24,177 nt of DNA from an uncultured Collinsella sp. (lineage in GTDB: Bacteria > Actinomycetota > Coriobacteriia > Coriobacteriales > Coriobacteriaceae), in NCBI GenBank assembly GCA_900767675.1, contig CAAFZX010000011.1, positions 1 through 24,177 of the forward strand. Reading direction: 5' to 3'. Positions 21,805 to 24,177 of this stretch are shown in pieces. The position numbers were made by a program, and so were the translations under genes. The notes under the pieces are model-generated. The model did not search any database, was not told the origin of the DNA, and saw only the letters and a program-made list of their open reading frames with translations. Numbering within the stretch: the stretch's first letter is position 1; the number at the start of each line of letters is the position of its first letter.

Positions 21805-23814
21805 ATGGCTAAGTTTGACATCATCGCCGCGACCGGTTGCCCGACCGGCATTGCGCACACCTTCATGGCGAAGGAGGCGCTGGAGAAGGCTGCTGCCGAG
21901 CGAGGTCTGACCATTAAGGTCGAGACTCATGGCCAGGTCGGTGTCGAGAACGAGCTCACGAAGGGTGAGATCGCCGGTGCCAAGGCCGTCGTCGTCGCAG
22001 CCGATAAGGATGTCCAGGCGGAGCGTTTCGCCGGTAAGCCCATGGTTTCCGTCGGCGTTTCCAAGGCCCTGTCCGTCGAGGCTGCCGGTAAGCTGATCGA
22101 CCGCGCTCTCGCCGCCAAGGGCGACGGCTCGGTTGCCGCCGCTGCCGATGTCGAGGACGAGGTCGAGGAGAAGGAGTCCGTCGGCCACATCATCTATAAG
22201 CACCTTATGAACGGCGTCAGCCACATGCTGGTCTTCGTCGTCGCCGGTGGTGTCCTGACCGCCGTTTCGTTCCTGTGGGGCATCACGTCCTTCGATTCGA
22301 CGGCTGCCGATTACAACAGCTTTGCCGCTATGCTCAAGATCATCGGCGGCATTGCTATGAACCTCATGGTTCCCGTGCTTTCCGCCTACATCGCCGAGTC
22401 CATCGGCAAGCGCCCGGCGCTCGTCCCCGGCTTCGTTGCCGGTATGATCGCCATCCAGGGCCTGCCCGTTAACGCCGAGACCGGCATGATCGACGCCGGC
22501 GGCGCCGGCGTGGGCTTCGGCTTCCTGGGCGGCATCGTCGGCGGCTTCCTCGCTGGCTATGTCATCCTGCTGCTCGAGAAGGTCTTCTCCAAGCTGCCCA
22601 AGAATCTGGACGGCCTCAAGGCTATCTTCCTGTACCCGCTGTTCTCGACCGCCATCGTCGGCCTGGTCATGCTCGGCATCTCCGGCCCCATGGCTGCCAT
22701 CAACACCGCCATGATGGACTTCCTCAAGGGTCTGTCTGCCTCTGGCGCCATTGTCCTGGGCCTTGCCATCGGCTGCATGTGCGCCGTTGACATGGGCGGC
22801 CCGGTCAACAAGGCTGCTTACGTCACCGGTACCGCTATGCTCACCGAGGCCCTGGCCGCCGGTGTCGGCACCGACACCTACAACTTCGGCACCAACTTCA
22901 TGGCTGCCGTCTCCGCCGCTTGCATCGTTCCGCCGCTGATCACCACCTTCGCCGTCGTTGTCGGCAAGAAGTACTTCAGCCAGGAGGATCACGACGCCGG
23001 TATCGTCAACCTCATCCTTGGTTGCACCCACATCACCGAGGGCGCCATTCCGTTCATGACCAAGAACATCTGGCCCGTCATGCCCATCATGATGCTCGGT
23101 TCCTCCATCGCCTCGATCCTGACCATTATGTTCAACGTTCACGATCCGGCGCCCCACGGTGGCTTCCTGGTCCTGCCTGTTGTCGAGAACGGTCCGCTGT
23201 GGGTCCTCGCGATCCTCATCGGCGCTGTGGTCGGTGGCATCCTGTTCGTGGCCTTCAAGAAGTATGACTTCGAGAAGAACCAGAAGGCCGCTCCCGCCGC
23301 TGCTGCTCAGCCGGTCGAGGCCCCCAAGGCTGCTGCCGTCGAGGCCCCCAAGGCCGAGGCTGCCGACTTCGTGAAGGTCGAGAACGTCTTTGTCGCCGAG
23401 GACTTCGCTTCTCGTGACGAGGCCCTGAGCTTCGTCTCCAACCAGGCCGTCAAGGCCGGTGTCGCCAACGACGCCGACGCTGTGATGAACGCCTTCCTGG
23501 CCCGCGAGGCCGAGGGCACCACGGGCATGATGGAGGGCTTCGCCATCCCGCATGCCAAGTCCGACGCCATTTCCGAGGCTGCCGTCATCGTCGTCAAGGA
23601 CGAGTCCGGAGTGACCGGTTGGGACACCATGGACGGCGCTCCCGTCAACGTTGCCATCGCACTGCTCATCCCGGGCGCTCAGGCTGGCACCACGCACCTC
23701 AAGATCCTGTCCAAGGTCGCCGAGGCGCTCATGGACGAGGACTTCCGTGCCACTGTTAAGGGTTCCACCGACGCCGCCGAGATCGCCAAGACGATCAACG
23801 CCCGCCTGGTTTAA
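21805..23814 (+). CDS. PTS fructose-family permease, fused IIB-IIC-IIA
   Basis: A 669-residue permease that takes up and phosphorylates a sugar at the membrane. IIB-Fru is residues 1-105, with the phosphorylated cysteine C12 in ATGCPTGIAHT. IIC is about 128-485, with many hydrophobic helices and the family motifs MGGPVNKAAY (330-339) and HITEGAIPF (409-417). After an Ala/Pro/Glu linker (495-520) comes IIA-Fru (522-669), with the active histidine H583 in GFAIPHAK. The B-C-A order differs from the common A-B-C FruA. The start ATG 21805 has AAGGAGG at 21793-21799; the frame is open 24 codons further, but without a site. No 1-phosphofructokinase gene adjoins it, so the sugar might be fructose, mannose or another hexose derivative. 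A strong terminator follows, so it is a one-gene transcript. Confidence 0.93.
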   Translation: MAKFDIIAATGCPTGIAHTFMAKEALEKAAAERGLTIKVETHGQVGVENELTKGEIAGAKAVVVAADKDVQAERFAGKPMVSVGVSKALSVEAAGKLIDRALAAKGDGSVAAAADVEDEVEEKESVGHIIYKHLMNGVSHMLVFVVAGGVLTAVSFLWGITSFDSTAADYNSFAAMLKIIGGIAMNLMVPVLSAYIAESIGKRPALVPGFVAGMIAIQGLPVNAETGMIDAGGAGVGFGFLGGIVGGFLAGYVILLLEKVFSKLPKNLDGLKAIFLYPLFSTAIVGLVMLGISGPMAAINTAMMDFLKGLSASGAIVLGLAIGCMCAVDMGGPVNKAAYVTGTAMLTEALAAGVGTDTYNFGTNFMAAVSAACIVPPLITTFAVVVGKKYFSQEDHDAGIVNLILGCTHITEGAIPFMTKNIWPVMPIMMLGSSIASILTIMFNVHDPAPHGGFLVLPVVENGPLWVLAILIGAVVGGILFVAFKKYDFEKNQKAAPAAAAQPVEAPKAAAVEAPKAEAADFVKVENVFVAEDFASRDEALSFVSNQAVKAGVANDADAVMNAFLAREAEGTTGMMEGFAIPHAKSDAISEAAVIVVKDESGVTGWDTMDGAPVNVAIALLIPGAQAGTTHLKILSKVAEALMDEDFRATVKGSTDAAEIAKTINARLV

Positions 23815-23849
23815 TCCAACAGTCAGCGAATAATATCGCCCCCTGTAAC

Positions 23850-23885
23850 AAAGGCGGAGACCCTCACCAGGGTCTCCGCCTTTTT
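23850..23885 (+). terminator. Rho-independent terminator after the PTS gene
   Basis: A perfect 15-bp stem, 23850-23864 with 23869-23883 (core AAGGCGGAGACCCT), loop CACC, with the T run at 23881-23885. Confidence 0.95.
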
Positions 23886-23889
23886 CATG

Positions 23890-23978
23890 CCCTTCTTTTA
23901 ATTTGCGGTGAAATAAGGACTGTTTAACCGTCTCAACCCAAGATTCAGTCCCTATTTCACCGCAAGTTAGAAGAAGGG
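23890..23978. repeat. 33-bp near-perfect inverted repeat
   Basis: Bases 23890-23922 and 23946-23978 are reverse complements at 30 of 33 positions (arm core TTGCGGTGAAATA, then GGACTG). They are separated by a 23-base loop. Two of the three differences still allow G-U pairs in the plus-strand RNA. There is no T run after it, and a dedicated terminator already precedes it, so it is better read as an extragenic palindromic element than as a terminator. Confidence 0.85.
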
Positions 23979-24177
23979 GATAGCGTGGCCTGTCTATCGG
24001 ATCGTCCGTACGGACAAATATTCAGCCAGAATTCCGTTCGCACGATATTGCTCTGGACCGACCGAGTTTCCGCAGCTCGCCTGCCGGGCGGGGCGGTCAA
24101 GTTTGTCGCGAGTTCCGCACGCAAAGGAAAGCACTTAATGTGCTTTCCGTCTTGCGCAGGACTGTAGAGCAGCAAAC
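23979..24177. other. Non-coding stretch with palindrome and hairpin at the window end
   Basis: No convincing gene is seen. The stretch holds a perfect 12-bp palindrome GTCCGTACGGAC (24004-24015). It also holds a hairpin at 24120-24156, with stem GGAAAGCAC 24126-24134 and GTGCTTTCC 24140-24148, extended by CGCAA/TTGCG at the base. The hairpin lacks a T run. Minus- and plus-strand frames of 60-72 codons across it show no ribosome site or recognisable domain. Confidence 0.5.

Noticed and set aside
21643..23697. A 684-codon open frame on the minus strand opposite the PTS gene
   Set aside because: It is a compositional shadow of the strongly biased PTS gene; its product is low-complexity Gly/Asp/His/Val and no known domain is visible.
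23957..24175. A 72-codon minus-strand frame at the window end
   Set aside because: No ribosome site, no hydrophobic or conserved domain, and it runs through the palindrome, hairpin and one arm of the inverted repeat.
1..24177. CRISPR array, rRNA, tRNA or insertion sequence
   Set aside because: No regularly spaced repeats, no cloverleaf with a GGTTCGA-type arm, and no transposase motif were seen on either strand.

Overview
The window looks like a chromosomal segment of a high-GC member of the Coriobacteriia (Actinomycetota), most likely Collinsella or a close relative. This is inferred from base composition, strongly GCC/GTC-biased codons in the highly expressed genes, and gene order; no database search was possible. 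Almost all of it is core housekeeping sequence in compact operons. The few long gaps hold terminators, regulatory sequence and two large inverted repeats.

Layout. (1) 1-446: the 3' end of a membrane glycosyltransferase and its terminator. (2) 479-3590: a small prepilin peptidase, a dGTPase-family HD hydrolase and the replication-stress ATPase RarA. (3) 3691-6850: an operon encoding a DUF948 membrane protein, a degenerate RsbW-like anti-sigma protein, a SigB/SigF-type sigma factor and an AI-2E/PerM-family membrane protein. (4) 6857-7096: a small AT-rich convergent gene for a two-helix membrane peptide. (5) 7295-13894: alaS-ruvX-mltG-yqeG-aroK-aroB-like. (6) 14027-15157: an M24 aminopeptidase with its own promoter and a strongly structured leader. 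(7) 15317-20414: efp-asp23/yqhY-nusB-xseB-tlyA-nadK-recN, a seven-gene operon for translation, rRNA antitermination and modification, NADP synthesis and DNA repair. (8) 20675-23814: a MurR/RpiR-type regulator divergent from a one-gene fructose-family PTS permease (IIB-IIC-IIA). The region between them carries palindromic operator candidates. (9) 23815-24177: a terminator, a 33-bp inverted repeat and non-coding sequence.

The order alaS-ruvX-mltG-[shikimate genes]-pepP/Q-efp-nusB is familiar from other Actinobacteria and partly from Firmicutes. Here the shikimate block is eroded. aroE, aroC and aroQ are absent from their usual places, aroK is intact, and the protein in the aroB position has lost all three zinc ligands of 3-dehydroquinate synthase. 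This is the most notable biological observation in the window.

Other points worth a second look are an anti-sigma protein lacking the ATP-binding residues of its family, a long imperfect hairpin at the predicted 5' end of the M24 peptidase mRNA, and two inverted-repeat elements (20490-20641 and 23890-23978) that look like dispersed intergenic repeats. I see no CRISPR array, rRNA, tRNA, transposase or prophage gene.
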